Origin: Planomicrobium sp. CPCC 101110
GTDB taxonomy: Bacteria > Bacillota > Bacilli > Bacillales_A > Planococcaceae
Assembly (NCBI RefSeq): GCF_007859395.1
Contig: NZ_VOHD01000009.1
Coordinates: 186,001 to 250,000 of the forward strand
DNA: 64,000 nt
Direction: 5' to 3'
Within the stretch, counting starts at the first letter, position 1; each line of letters starts with the position of its first letter. The notes below the pieces were generated by a model. It was not told where the DNA came from, searched no databases, and saw only the letters and a program-made list of their open reading frames with translations. Below, piece after piece: positions 45,087 to 54,035 of this stretch. A program made the position numbers and the translations under genes.

Positions 45087-46115
45087 ATGACAAAAAAAAT
45101 GTTCGCAAGCGATAATAATTCCGGTATTCATCCCTCGATTCTAGAGGCGATTTCACAGGCCAACGACGGGCACGCGCCGGCGTATGGCGATGATTCTTTC
45201 ACCTCAGATGCAGCAGCCAAGTTTCATGATCACTTCGGAAAGGAAAGCGATGTACTGTTCGCTTTCAACGGAACCGGCGCCAACGTCATCGGCCTAAAAG
45301 CGATGGTGCGCTCTCATCAAGCCATCATTTGCACGGAAGGGGCGCACATTCATGCAGACGAAGGCGGGGCTGCCGAAGGGTTTATCGGCGGCAAATTATT
45401 GACCGTCCCTTCAGTTGACGGCAAATTGACCGTCGCGCAAATAGAACAGCAGCTGCACCATATCGGTTCGCAGCACCGCAGCCAGCCAAAAGCCATCTCC
45501 ATTTCCCAATGCACAGAACTCGGCACAGTGTACACAATCGATGAGATACAGCAGTTAACTTCGTTTGCTCATGCCAACGGCTTATATGTCCATATGGACG
45601 GTGCGCGAATCAGCAATGCTGCCGCTTTTCTTGGATGCAGTTTAAAAGAGATGACTGCGGATGCAGGCATTGACATGCTGTCGTTTGGCGGTACAAAAAA
45701 CGGCATGATGGCCGGTGAAGCCATCGTGTGCTTGAACAAGCAATTCGCGCCGGATCTCAAATACATCCGCAAGCAAGGGATGCAGCTGGGGTCTAAAATG
45801 CGTTTTATTTCCGTTCAATTTGAGCGTTTGCTGCAGGGGGATCTATGGCTTGAAAACGCCGCCCACGCAAACCGCATGGCCCTTCGGCTTGCAGAAGGAC
45901 TGCAAAAATTGCCGGGCATCGCACTCACGCAGCCAGTCGAATCCAACGCCGTCTTCGCTAGTGTTCCCGGTGAGCAGATTCAGCACTTGCAAAAATCTTA
46001 CGCTTTCGCCATCTGGGATGCCAAGAAAAGCGAAATCCGTCTCGTCACTTCATTTGATACAACCGAAGAAGATGTAGATCTCTTTTTATCAGCGGCCCGA
46101 AAAGTATTTGCTTAA
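45087..46115 (+). CDS. Low-specificity L-threonine aldolase
   Basis: 342 residues, PLP fold type I. SDNNSGIHPSILEAI starts the fold; CTEGAHIHADEGGAAE, HMDGARISNAA (PLP Asp) and SFGGTKNGMMAGE (PLP lysine) are the family hallmarks. It cleaves threonine or allo-threonine to glycine and acetaldehyde and can feed one-carbon metabolism. AGGAGG precedes the ATG at 45087; the frame back to 45045 has no site. Monocistronic with a terminator after it. Confidence 0.92.
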   Translation: MTKKMFASDNNSGIHPSILEAISQANDGHAPAYGDDSFTSDAAAKFHDHFGKESDVLFAFNGTGANVIGLKAMVRSHQAIICTEGAHIHADEGGAAEGFIGGKLLTVPSVDGKLTVAQIEQQLHHIGSQHRSQPKAISISQCTELGTVYTIDEIQQLTSFAHANGLYVHMDGARISNAAAFLGCSLKEMTADAGIDMLSFGGTKNGMMAGEAIVCLNKQFAPDLKYIRKQGMQLGSKMRFISVQFERLLQGDLWLENAAHANRMALRLAEGLQKLPGIALTQPVESNAVFASVPGEQIQHLQKSYAFAIWDAKKSEIRLVTSFDTTEEDVDLFLSAARKVFA

Positions 46116-46116
46116 T

Positions 46117-46153
46117 AAAAAACACTTCAGGCTCATCGCCCGAAGTGTTTTCT
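46117..46153. terminator. Bidirectional terminator
   Basis: AAAACACTTC / GAAGTGTTTT stem between convergent genes. Confidence 0.85.
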
Positions 46154-46360
46154 CAAATATTCAACTGTCATCATACGGCATGGTTCCGAAAGCGGTGATT
46201 TAGCGGGATGCACCAATTCACCGTACAGAAGATCATACAAAAACCGGACTTCCTCCCGGAAATGCCTATCCGTCTCTGCATCAAACACTTCCACTTTTAT
46301 ATAAATCGAACTTCCTTGTTCTACAAAATCAACGACAGTTACGTGATGGTTTTCAGCCAT
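46133..46360 (-). CDS. Small hypothetical protein, 75 aa
   Basis: Soluble, beta-looking small protein (MAENHHVTVVDFVEQGSSIYIKVEVFD...VEYLRKHFGR). AAAGGAG precedes the ATG at 46360; the longer frame to 46519 runs into fhs without a site. Family not recognised. It lies downstream of fhs on the same strand but a hairpin separates them. The stop falls inside the bidirectional terminator of the threonine aldolase gene. Confidence 0.65.
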   Translation of the reverse strand: MAENHHVTVVDFVEQGSSIYIKVEVFDAETDRHFREEVRFLYDLLYGELVHPAKSPLSEPCRMMTVEYLRKHFGR

Positions 46361-46382
46361 TCTTTTCTCCTTTGAACAAAGA

Positions 46383-46412
46383 ATGCCCAAAAGCAGAGCT
46401 TTTGGGCTTCTC
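46383..46412 (-). terminator. Hairpin after fhs
   Basis: AAGCCCAAAAGC / GCTTTTGGGC stem right after the fhs stop on the minus strand. The T run is weak, so read-through into the 75-aa gene is possible. Confidence 0.6.
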
Positions 46413-46416
46413 GTTA

Positions 46417-48081
46417 TTAAAACAATCCGATCGCTTCTCCATTGGCCCCGACATCCATTTTCAAAGCTGCCGGCTGTTTCGGCAAGCCCGGCATCGTCAT
46501 GATATCGCCTGTCAAACATACCAAGAAGCCTGCGCCAAGTTTCGGCATAATTTCCCGGATTGTAATGGTGAATCCTTCAGGCCGGCCTAATAATTTAGGC
46601 TTGTCTGATAACGAATACTGCGTTTTTGCCATGCAGATCGGCAATGTATCCCAACCATATTTCTTAATATCAACCAATTGTTTTTGTGCTTTGTCGGAAA
46701 GAAGAACATCCGCTCCACCGTATACCTTCTGGACGATAGCACGCAGCTTTTCTTCAACAGAATCGGTTTCATCATAAAGAAACGCAAAGTTTGTCGGCCG
46801 CTCCAGCTCCGCTTTTACAAGTTTCGCTAATTCCACGCCGCCTTTTCCGCCCTGCTCCCATACATTTGTCAACGCGATTGCCACACCGTGGTCTTTCGCC
46901 CAATTCATGATTTCCGCAACTTCTTCCGCTGTGTCAGTGACAAAACGGTTCAATGCTACGACCGGCTCTATGCCAAACTGGCGGATGGTGTCAACGTGCT
47001 TCGCCAAATTGACCATTCCTCGCCGGACTGCTTCGCTGTTCGCTCCGCCAAGCTGGTTTTTATCAATTCCGCCATGCATTTTCAAAGCGCGGACTGTCGC
47101 AACAATCACAACTGCATCGGGATTGAAGCCGCCTTTTCTCGACTTGATGTGCATAAATTTCTCAGCACCCAAATCAGCGCCAAATCCCGCTTCGGTTACA
47201 ACTACATCAGCCAGCTGACGCGCTGTATTCGTTGCCATCAAGGAATTGCAGCCATGCGCAATGTTTGCGAACGGCCCTCCATGGATAATGGCGGGTGTCC
47301 CTTCGATCGTTTGCACCAAATTCGGCTTGAACGCATCTTTCAGGAGCAGGGCAAGCGCCCCTTCAACTCCTAAATCACGTACAAGCACCGGTTCTTTATC
47401 ATACGTATAGCCGATTACCATTTGGGCAAGGCGTTCTTTCAAATCCTCCAGCGAGCTGGCCAAACACAGGACTGCCATAATCTCAGAAGCTACAGTTATG
47501 TCAAATCCATCTTGCCTTGGAACGCCTTGTGCCGGCCCTCCAAGACCAATCGTTACTTGTCGAAGCGCCCGGTCATTCATATCCAAAGCGCGTTTCCATG
47601 TGATTCGACGCGGATCAAGATTCAATGGGTTTCCTTGGTGCAGCTGATTATCGATAAATGCGGCAAGCGCATTGTTGGCTGAAGTAATGGCATGGATGTC
47701 GCCAGTAAAATGAAGGTTAATGTCTTCCATCGGCAATACTTGTGCAAAACCGCCGCCGGTCGCGCCTCCCTTGACTCCCATGACAGGCCCCAGAGAAGGT
47801 TCGCGCAGCGCTACAATCACTGATTCACCGAGCTGATTGAACGCATCAGCCAGTCCTACCGTCACTGTCGACTTCCCTTCCCCGGCCGGCGTCGGGCTAA
47901 TCGCCGTGACAAGCACCACTTTCCCTGTTTTTTCAGCTGCCGGCAATAGGTCCACATTAATCTTCGCTTTGTATTTTCCGTATAACTCGAGAGCTTCTTC
48001 CGAAATTCCTGCCCGTTTCCCAATGTCTTGTATCGGTAAAATTTTCGCATCTTTCGCTATCGACAAATCCGTAAACGCCAT
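46417..48081 (-). CDS. fhs: Formate-tetrahydrofolate ligase
   Basis: 554 residues, the usual length. TPAGEGKST (about residues 64-72) is the ATP loop; [35 protein letters not shown] and [25 protein letters not shown] C-terminal motifs (here [19 protein letters not shown]) are characteristic. It makes 10-formyl-tetrahydrofolate from formate, ATP and THF. The start is ATG at 48081, next to an in-frame TTG. Secure assignment. Confidence 0.97.
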   Translation of the reverse strand: MAFTDLSIAKDAKILPIQDIGKRAGISEEALELYGKYKAKINVDLLPAAEKTGKVVLVTAISPTPAGEGKSTVTVGLADAFNQLGESVIVALREPSLGPVMGVKGGATGGGFAQVLPMEDINLHFTGDIHAITSANNALAAFIDNQLHQGNPLNLDPRRITWKRALDMNDRALRQVTIGLGGPAQGVPRQDGFDITVASEIMAVLCLASSLEDLKERLAQMVIGYTYDKEPVLVRDLGVEGALALLLKDAFKPNLVQTIEGTPAIIHGGPFANIAHGCNSLMATNTARQLADVVVTEAGFGADLGAEKFMHIKSRKGGFNPDAVVIVATVRALKMHGGIDKNQLGGANSEAVRRGMVNLAKHVDTIRQFGIEPVVALNRFVTDTAEEVAEIMNWAKDHGVAIALTNVWEQGGKGGVELAKLVKAELERPTNFAFLYDETDSVEEKLRAIVQKVYGGADVLLSDKAQKQLVDIKKYGWDTLPICMAKTQYSLSDKPKLLGRPEGFTITIREIMPKLGAGFLVCLTGDIMTMPGLPKQPAALKMDVGANGEAIGLF

Positions 48082-48139
48082 CAATCGCCCAACTTTCAGT
48101 TTTTCTTTTTATTATAACGTGTCGGCCGCCAAATGAAAG

Positions 48140-48176
48140 AAAAACCGCCCTTCGCGGATGCGAAAGGCGGTTATTT
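48140..48176 (-). terminator. Terminator of the tatC-tatA unit
   Basis: ACCGCC...GGCGGT stem with TTCGC/GCGAA inner pairs, T run on the minus strand, just after the tatA stop. Confidence 0.85.
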
Positions 48177-48184
48177 TGTGAACT

Positions 48185-48406
48185 TTATTTTTTCTTTTCG
48201 ATGACGACTTTGTCTTTGTCGCTGTCTTTTTTATCGTCTGCCTTAAATTCTTCAGTTACATCTTCTACGATTCCTTTTGTGGAATCTTTGAATTCTTTCA
48301 AGGTTTGGCCGACTGCTCTTCCCAATTGCGGCAATTTAGCTGGTCCAAAAATGATCAAAGCGATAACAAGAATTAAGATTAAACCTGGTACACCGATATT
48401 TGGCAT
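48185..48406 (-). CDS. tatA: Twin-arginine translocase subunit TatA (downstream copy)
   Basis: 73 residues. A short N-terminal membrane helix ([17 protein letters not shown]) is followed by the [11 protein letters not shown] hinge and amphipathic helix ([12 protein letters not shown]), then a charged tail: a standard TatA. It forms the pore-lining oligomer of the Tat system. AGGAGGG precedes the ATG. It lies 23 nt after tatC. Its first 30 residues differ from the other TatA copy at 49.6 kb by a single Val/Ile change, pointing to duplication. Confidence 0.95.
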   Translation of the reverse strand: MPNIGVPGLILILVIALIIFGPAKLPQLGRAVGQTLKEFKDSTKGIVEDVTEEFKADDKKDSDKDKVVIEKKK

Positions 48407-48429
48407 GGGTTTCCCTCCTGAGGATCCGT

Positions 48430-49167
48430 TTATTTTGCAAGCTCTTCGTACTGTTTTAATGTCCGCTTATATGTCCAACTTGATACGAAGATGCTAATTT
48501 CAAACAATATAAATAGCGGAATGATGATCAATATATCTGAAACAAAATCAGGCGGTGAGATGACAACGCCGACTACAACCAATACGAAATACGCGACTTT
48601 CCTCATTTTCCGCAATGTATATGGAGTAACAATGCCTAATTTCGTCAAAAACATAATGACGACCGGCATCTCGAACACAATACCCACCGGAATGATCAAG
48701 TTGAACATAAACGTAAAATACTGGTTCATCCCGTACGTTTCTGTTGCGCCAATGGACTGGTTAACGTCCGACATGAAATTCAGCATCAATGGAAACAAAA
48801 TAAAATAGCTGAAACTCACACCTGCTATGAACAACAGGAAAGATATCGGGATAAAAAGGAAAGTCCCTTTTGCTTCCTGTTCCGATAAACCCGGTTTCAC
48901 AAATAGCCAGATTTGATGCAAAGCAATCGGCAATGTAATCAACAAGGCCAATATCAACGCACATTTGAAGTAGATCAAGATTCCATCTGTAAACCCGAAT
49001 ACGTTCCATTCTACATTAACTGCTGTCGGCTGCGATTTGATGTACTGCAATGTTCTGGCAGCAGTTGCAAAACCGACTCCCAAGGAAATGATAAATGCTG
49101 CCGCAATAATGATAAGCCGTTTCCTTAGCTCCGCTAAGTGTTCGACAACTGTTTCTTCCTTATCCAT
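48430..49167 (-). CDS. tatC: Twin-arginine translocase subunit TatC
   Basis: 245 residues with six transmembrane helices. [13 protein letters not shown] (N-terminal signal-binding site with conserved Glu), [13 protein letters not shown], and [15 protein letters not shown] are TatC signatures. It recognises twin-arginine signal peptides. GTAGGTGG lies 8 nt before the ATG at 49167. It precedes a tatA gene; the order C-A is the reverse of the common A-C order, and another tatA lies upstream. Confidence 0.96.
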   Translation of the reverse strand: MDKEETVVEHLAELRKRLIIIAAAFIISLGVGFATAARTLQYIKSQPTAVNVEWNVFGFTDGILIYFKCALILALLITLPIALHQIWLFVKPGLSEQEAKGTFLFIPISFLLFIAGVSFSYFILFPLMLNFMSDVNQSIGATETYGMNQYFTFMFNLIIPVGIVFEMPVVIMFLTKLGIVTPYTLRKMRKVAYFVLVVVGVVISPPDFVSDILIIIPLFILFEISIFVSSWTYKRTLKQYEELAK

Positions 49168-49179
49168 CTCTTTAACCAC

Positions 49180-49520
49180 CTACTTCATTAACTCGGGAAA
49201 CATGTCAATTCCAATAGCGAAAAAAACCATCATCTTTCGTCAAAAGGCTTGTATCATGTGGAACACAATGAACAAATTTTTGATTGTTGCTCATTCCACT
49301 TGTAATTATACTCCTCATGCACAATTTGTAAATCATATAGACATTCCTATTATTAAATTGTGAAGAGCTAGTGAACAAAGAAGACAAAATCCTTCTGTAA
49401 CGAACTGCAACAGCAATCAGCCAAGCTCTTGGCAAGCTCCTGCTGAAAAAAAGAGCTGTAAAGCATTTGAAAACAAGCAATCCTCTGTGCAATGGAGTTT
49501 CTTCTATATAACCTGTTTCC
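49180..49520. other. Gene-free stretch between tatA and tatC
   Basis: About 340 nt with no supported gene. TTGACA appears about 40 nt before tatC on the minus strand, a possible -35 box. A terminator closes the upstream tatA unit at 49524-49568, so tatC-tatA is likely transcribed separately. Confidence 0.5.
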
Positions 49521-49523
49521 ATC

Positions 49524-49568
49524 AAAAGAAGGCGAACTCTCTTAACTGGGCGAGAATTGCCTTTTTTA
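49524..49568 (-). terminator. Terminator of the upstream tatA
   Basis: AAGGCAATTCTC / GAGAGTTCGCCTT imperfect stem with a T run on the minus strand, 15 nt after the stop. Confidence 0.75.
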
Positions 49569-49582
49569 CTGCGCATCAAGAT

Positions 49583-49792
49583 TCAAGATAACTTATCAAC
49601 GGCTTGTTTATCAGAATTTTCTTCAGATCGGGATTCCGGTGCGGCTTCGTCCACGATTTCTTTTGCCGAGTTTTTAAACTCCCTCAACGTTAAGCCGACC
49701 GACCTGCCGAGCTGCGGCAATTTCGCCGGTCCGAATATGATCAAAGCGATAATCAAAATCAAGATTAAGCCTGGCACACCGATATTTGGCAT
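49583..49792 (-). CDS. Twin-arginine translocase subunit TatA (upstream copy)
   Basis: 69 residues. Same N-terminal helix and [11 protein letters not shown] hinge as the downstream TatA, but a different acidic tail (PESRSEENSDKQAVDKLS). AAGGAGG precedes the ATG. It is its own transcription unit, divergent from the 84-aa membrane protein and the Tat-exported dehydrogenase. Whether the two TatA proteins serve different substrates or mix is unknown. Confidence 0.94.
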   Translation of the reverse strand: MPNIGVPGLILILIIALIIFGPAKLPQLGRSVGLTLREFKNSAKEIVDEAAPESRSEENSDKQAVDKLS

Positions 49793-49949
49793 GACTTATT
49801 CCTCCTTGCAAGCAGTGGCCTTTTCTTCTTTTCCTGGTTTCCACTGGAAAAGAAGGATTGACGTTTGTTTCTATTTGTTATTATACTCGTGAGTAGTATT
49901 TTGTAAATCATATATTTTAGGTTATTATTCTAAAAGGCAGGTGAATAAA

Positions 49950-50204
49950 ATGACGCAACATAGCAACGAGGAATTGAGATTGATCAATCAATTGCTCTTA
50001 GCCATATTCCTAGTAACAGATTTTGGCTACTTCTTGTTTTTGAACCATCCCGTCTTTCCATGGTTTGCCTTAGCAGGATCGGCTGTAGGATTGACTATTA
50101 TCGTATATTGCTGGTCTGGCACAAAGTATTGGCTGTTCAACACCATATTACTGCTAAGCACAGTGGTTTTCTCAGTAGTGTACAACTTCAATGTTATCCT
50201 TTAG
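49950..50204 (+). CDS. Small three-span membrane protein, 84 aa
   Basis: Three hydrophobic segments (LLLAIFLVTDFGYFLFL, WFALAGSAVGLTIIVYCW and a third from about residue 62 to 80) make up nearly the whole protein. AGG lies 8 nt before the ATG at 49950. It lies between tatA and the dehydrogenase subunits and is closed by its own terminator. No family recognised. It could serve as a membrane partner for the dehydrogenase, but only position supports this. Confidence 0.65.
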   Translation: MTQHSNEELRLINQLLLAIFLVTDFGYFLFLNHPVFPWFALAGSAVGLTIIVYCWSGTKYWLFNTILLLSTVVFSVVYNFNVIL

Positions 50205-50215
50205 ATTTCCGGTTT

Positions 50216-50256
50216 AAAAAGAAGGCCTTCATTTCCGATGAAGGCCTTCTTTTTAT
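50216..50256 (+). terminator. Terminator of the 84-aa membrane protein gene
   Basis: AAGAAGGCCTTCAT / ATGAAGGCCTTCTT stem with T run. Confidence 0.9.
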
Positions 50257-50268
50257 TCGACATCTTTC

Positions 50269-50284
50269 ATAACCTATAGGTTAT
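50269..50284. promoter_or_regulatory. Perfect 16-bp palindrome upstream of the dehydrogenase genes
   Basis: ATAACCTATAGGTTAT, an exact dyad without spacer, about 145 nt before the Tat-dependent subunit gene. It looks like an operator; the cognate regulator is not identified. Confidence 0.45.
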
Positions 50285-50429
50285 ACGTTTTTATATAAAT
50301 TGGTATTATATTTTTTATTGCTATCGGAGTATAATTTCGTTTTGTATGTATGCTAGTTAATGCTCAAATTTTATATATCTGCTTTACACTGTTTTTCTCA
50401 GCTTTTTAACAAATCTGGAGGTTTTACTT

Positions 50430-51197
50430 ATGGAAGAAACAGAAAACAAAGAAATTACCAAAAAAGGGACAACTAGACGAACCTTTTTGAAAAATACAGG
50501 AATGACAGTAGGCGGGATTGTATTAGGAGGGGCCGTCGGCAGTTTGTTTGGCGTCAATGCTGAAACCACATCAAAGTCACCATCCCATTCCTCATCTCCC
50601 GCATTAACAGTGAATCCAGCGGAAGCTTTAATGTTCTTCACACCCGAACAATATCAATTGACCCAAGCGGCTGCCGAACGTATTTATCCGAAAGATGAAA
50701 ACGGGCCTGGCGCCATGGAATTGAATGCGGCAATCTATATCGATCACCAATTGGCAGGTTCGTGGGGCATCAACGCCAAAGAATACATGTCCGGTCCATT
50801 TTACGAAGCGGAAGAAACTCAAGGAAGCCAAATCCGGATTTTGCGCAAAGACCTATTTTTGCTGGGGTTGAAAGCTTTGGATGCATATAGCACCAAAAAA
50901 TTCGACACAAGATTTGTCGACTTGGAAGCTGAACAGCAGGATCAGATCTTAACAGACTTCAGTGAAGATAAAGCCCCTAAAATCTCTTCAGTCAGATCAA
51001 GCAATTTCTTTAATTTATTGCGCACACTGACAATCGAAGGGGTGTACGCTGATCCTTTATACGGCGGCAACAAAAACATGGAGGGCTGGGCAATGCGGAA
51101 ATTCCCTGGTTCCCGGATGAGTTATACCCAGGAAATCCAAAAAAAAGAATTTGTAAAATTGGATCCACAAGGCCTTAACAGCCATATGGGTCATTGA
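50430..51197 (+). CDS. Tat-exported gluconate 2-dehydrogenase subunit 3-like protein
   Basis: 255 residues. The N-terminus is a textbook Tat signal: TTRRTFLK (Arg16-Arg17), hydrophobic GGIVLGGAVGSLFG, and a VNA-E cleavage-like site. The rest (LTQAAAERIYPKDENGPGAMELNAAIYID) matches gluconate 2-dehydrogenase subunit 3, the small partner of GMC flavoproteins that brings the folded complex out by Tat. TGGAGG precedes the ATG. It lies 22 nt upstream of the flavoprotein gene and close to the tat genes. Confidence 0.92.
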   Translation: MEETENKEITKKGTTRRTFLKNTGMTVGGIVLGGAVGSLFGVNAETTSKSPSHSSSPALTVNPAEALMFFTPEQYQLTQAAAERIYPKDENGPGAMELNAAIYIDHQLAGSWGINAKEYMSGPFYEAEETQGSQIRILRKDLFLLGLKALDAYSTKKFDTRFVDLEAEQQDQILTDFSEDKAPKISSVRSSNFFNLLRTLTIEGVYADPLYGGNKNMEGWAMRKFPGSRMSYTQEIQKKEFVKLDPQGLNSHMGH

Positions 51198-51219
51198 TGA
51201 TAGGAAGGATTGAAAACTA

Positions 51220-52941
51220 ATGGCAAAAAAATTACCTAAAGTTCCCGTTGTCATCGTCGGCATGGGTTGGGCCGGCGGAATCGTAGCATCTGAACTTACA
51301 AAAGCAGGAATCAACGTGGTTGGACTGGAGCGCGGAAAAGAGAGAAAAACCGCCGACTATGCCATGGGACATGACGAATTGCGTTATCAGCACCGCGAGG
51401 AGTTGATGCAGGATCTTTCAAAAGAGACAATTACTAGCCGAAACAATGAAAAAATGCGTGCTCTTCCAATGCGTGATTACGGTACGTTTATCGTCGGAGA
51501 TGGCGTTGGCGGTGCCGGCAGCCACTGGAATGGCCAAACTTACCGCTTCCTCCCATACGATTTTGAAATCAAAACCAAAACAGTCGAACGATACGGAGCA
51601 GATAAAATCAGCAAGGATATGCCGCTTCAGGACTGGGGCATCACATATGATGAGATTGAACCGTATTATGATACATTCGAGAAAATGGCTGGGATTTCCG
51701 GAGAAACCGTCGAAGGGTTTGGCTATGGCCCCCGCCAAAACCCATATCCGACCGGTCCTATGTTGAAAACACCAATCATGAAAATGTTTGAAACCGCGGC
51801 TAAAAACCTTGGCTATTCACCATATGTCATCCCATCCGGCAATTTATCTGAATCCTACAAGAATCCAGATGGCATTTCACGCGGCGCCTGCCAATACTGC
51901 GCATATTGTGAAAACTTCGGATGTGAGTACGGAGCAAAAGCCGATCCCGCCGTTACGGTCATTCCGGTAGCGCAGCAAACAGGAAACCTGGATCTTCGCA
52001 CCCACTCGAATGTCATTGAAATTTTAAACAATGGCTCCAAAGCGACTGGCGTCCTCTATGTAGATACGATTACCGGCGAAGAATTCGAGCAGCCGGCGGA
52101 AGTTGTCGTTATAGCAAGTTACGTATTCAACAATGTAAGACTGTTGTTGAACTCCGGTTTAGGCCGCCCTTATGATTCAGCCACTCAAACCGGGGTAATC
52201 GGCAAAAACTACTGCTATCAAGTAAGCTCAGCTTCATCGATGTTGTTCTTTGAAGATAAAGAATTCAACTTGTACGGTGGAGCCGGAGCGCTTGGCATCG
52301 AAATTCCTGATTATGTCGGAGACGCTTTTGACCATACCAATGAAAAGTTCCTTCATGGCGCCGGCATTCGCGTAACCCAATATGGCAACCGCCCGATTGC
52401 CAATAATGTGGTTCCAGGCGATACGCCAAAATGGGGGGCGGAATTCAAAAAAGCTTCTATTAAATATGCAAATAGCTATTTCCCGGTCAAATCTCAAGGG
52501 GCGAGCATGCCCTATCGCTACAATTACCTGGATTTGGATCCTGCTTATAAGGATGCTTACGGCAAGCCGTTATTGCGCATGACTTTCGATTATACAGAAC
52601 AAGACAAAGAACTGGTCAAATTCATGGCCAAAAAGACCCGTGAAATTGCGGAGGAAATCGGAGCTGATATTATTCAGACCAATGACGTCCAAAATGATTT
52701 CAATGTCAACAAAGATACGAACACCCATAACACAGGAGGCGTTATTATGGGCGCAGATCCGGAAACGTCTGCAGTCAACACTTACCTTCAAATGTGGGAT
52801 GCAGAAAATGTTTTTGTGGTGGGAGCATCTGCCTTCCCTCACAACAGCTCGTTCAATCCGACTGCTACGCTTGGCGCCCTTTCTTACCGGGCATCGGAAG
52901 GGATACAAGTGTTCCTGGAAAAAGGCGGCTCTCTTGTTTAA
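51220..52941 (+). CDS. GMC-family FAD dehydrogenase, gluconate 2-dehydrogenase large-subunit-like
   Basis: 573 residues. GxGxxG (Gly14-Met-Gly16-Trp-Ala-Gly19) binds FAD; GDGVGGAGSHWNG is the second GMC flavin motif; NTHNTGGVIMG and ASAFPHNSSFNPT carry the C-terminal catalytic His/Asn region. Cys224, 227, 230 and 235 (C-x2-C-x2-C-x4-C) resemble the iron-sulfur-linked cysteines seen in membrane-type FAD sugar dehydrogenases. It has no signal peptide, so it probably rides out with the Tat-signalled subunit. The usual cytochrome c subunit is absent. The sugar or polyol substrate is unknown. Confidence 0.9.
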   Translation: MAKKLPKVPVVIVGMGWAGGIVASELTKAGINVVGLERGKERKTADYAMGHDELRYQHREELMQDLSKETITSRNNEKMRALPMRDYGTFIVGDGVGGAGSHWNGQTYRFLPYDFEIKTKTVERYGADKISKDMPLQDWGITYDEIEPYYDTFEKMAGISGETVEGFGYGPRQNPYPTGPMLKTPIMKMFETAAKNLGYSPYVIPSGNLSESYKNPDGISRGACQYCAYCENFGCEYGAKADPAVTVIPVAQQTGNLDLRTHSNVIEILNNGSKATGVLYVDTITGEEFEQPAEVVVIASYVFNNVRLLLNSGLGRPYDSATQTGVIGKNYCYQVSSASSMLFFEDKEFNLYGGAGALGIEIPDYVGDAFDHTNEKFLHGAGIRVTQYGNRPIANNVVPGDTPKWGAEFKKASIKYANSYFPVKSQGASMPYRYNYLDLDPAYKDAYGKPLLRMTFDYTEQDKELVKFMAKKTREIAEEIGADIIQTNDVQNDFNVNKDTNTHNTGGVIMGADPETSAVNTYLQMWDAENVFVVGASAFPHNSSFNPTATLGALSYRASEGIQVFLEKGGSLV

Positions 52942-52960
52942 TCAGTTATCAGATTTCTTT

Positions 52961-52992
52961 GCTGCAGGTTTATAGAACCTGCAGTTTTTTTA
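52961..52992 (+). terminator. Terminator of the dehydrogenase operon
   Basis: CTGCAGGTT / AACCTGCAG stem with seven T. Confidence 0.93.
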
Positions 52993-53111
52993 TATTCCCC
53001 TGTTCCATCTAGAAAGCCTTTTGCTCGCTGCTGGTTTACTTGTTTGCGAAACCCGGCTCATATCGACTACAATAGGAGAATTGGTTCTATGTTTCGAAAG
53101 GGGTAGCCCGC

Positions 53112-54014
53112 ATGGATTTGTTGCAATTAAAGTATTTTCAAGAGGTGGCAAAGCATCAGCACTTAACGAAAGCCGCACAGGAATTGAATGTTTCACAACC
53201 CGCTTTAAGCAAAATGATTTCTAAACTGGAACAGCGCTTGGGCTATCAGTTGTTTGATCGCACCGGACGCCAAATCAGGTTGAATAAACTAGGGAAAGCC
53301 TATTTGAAAATAGTAGAGAATGTCTTTTTGGAGCTGCAAAAAGGGGAAAAAGAACTTGCGTTTTTAACCGAAAAACAAAACGAGCTCATCTCAGTAGCGG
53401 TAACCATTCCAACGATTCTGCCCCAATTGCTGGGGGGATTTCTGGAACATCGCCCCAAAGCACGATTCCGCCAGTACCAAGCTTTCGCCGACCGGATGAA
53501 GACGCAGCTTGAGACAGGAGAAATCGATGTCGGCATCTCGACTTTCCCTATCGAAGGAGACAATATCGAATGGTATCCCATCATAGAAGAAGAAGTTCTG
53601 CTGGCGGTTCCATTGTCCCATCCATTAGCTGAGCGAAAAAGCATCTACTTGCATGAAGTGGAGAATGATCCATTCATTGTCATGCCTCCCGGCTACGGAT
53701 TCCGGCAGATGACGGAAAACTTTTGTGCTGAAGCAGGCTTTTATCCGGATTTTGCTTTTGAGGGAGACGAAACCGGGGTCACTTATGAACTCGTAGAAAA
53801 AGGGCTGGGCATCGCCTTTAGCCCTTCAATGATCAGAAGCCAGCGCCTCTCTTCTTTGAAGCTGGCCGAACTCAGTATTATTGAACCTAAATGCACGCGT
53901 TCCGTCGGATTAATATGGCATAAAGAACGGACCCAAACCAAAACTGCACAAGAATTCATTGCATATACCATCAACTTTTTAGAAAAAGCGAAAAACAGCT
54001 TAGAGAAACATTGA
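53112..54014 (+). CDS. LysR-family transcriptional regulator
   Basis: 300 residues. The N-terminal winged helix (MDLLQLKYFQEVAKHQHLTKAAQELNVSQPALSKMISKLE, given here in part as FQEVAKHQHLTKAA and SQPALSKMISKLE) is typical; a periplasmic-binding-like effector domain follows from about residue 90. AAAGGGG precedes the ATG. It lies 170 nt downstream of the dehydrogenase operon but after a terminator; it may or may not control it. No terminator separates it from the convergent repeat protein gene 21 nt away. Confidence 0.9.
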   Translation: MDLLQLKYFQEVAKHQHLTKAAQELNVSQPALSKMISKLEQRLGYQLFDRTGRQIRLNKLGKAYLKIVENVFLELQKGEKELAFLTEKQNELISVAVTIPTILPQLLGGFLEHRPKARFRQYQAFADRMKTQLETGEIDVGISTFPIEGDNIEWYPIIEEEVLLAVPLSHPLAERKSIYLHEVENDPFIVMPPGYGFRQMTENFCAEAGFYPDFAFEGDETGVTYELVEKGLGIAFSPSMIRSQRLSSLKLAELSIIEPKCTRSVGLIWHKERTQTKTAQEFIAYTINFLEKAKNSLEKH

Positions 54015-54035
54015 ATGGCCTCAAGGATTTCCCCG

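Noticed and set aside
49205..49579. 124-residue frame between tatA and tatC
   Set aside because: Covers a terminator and has an odd composition; no start site.
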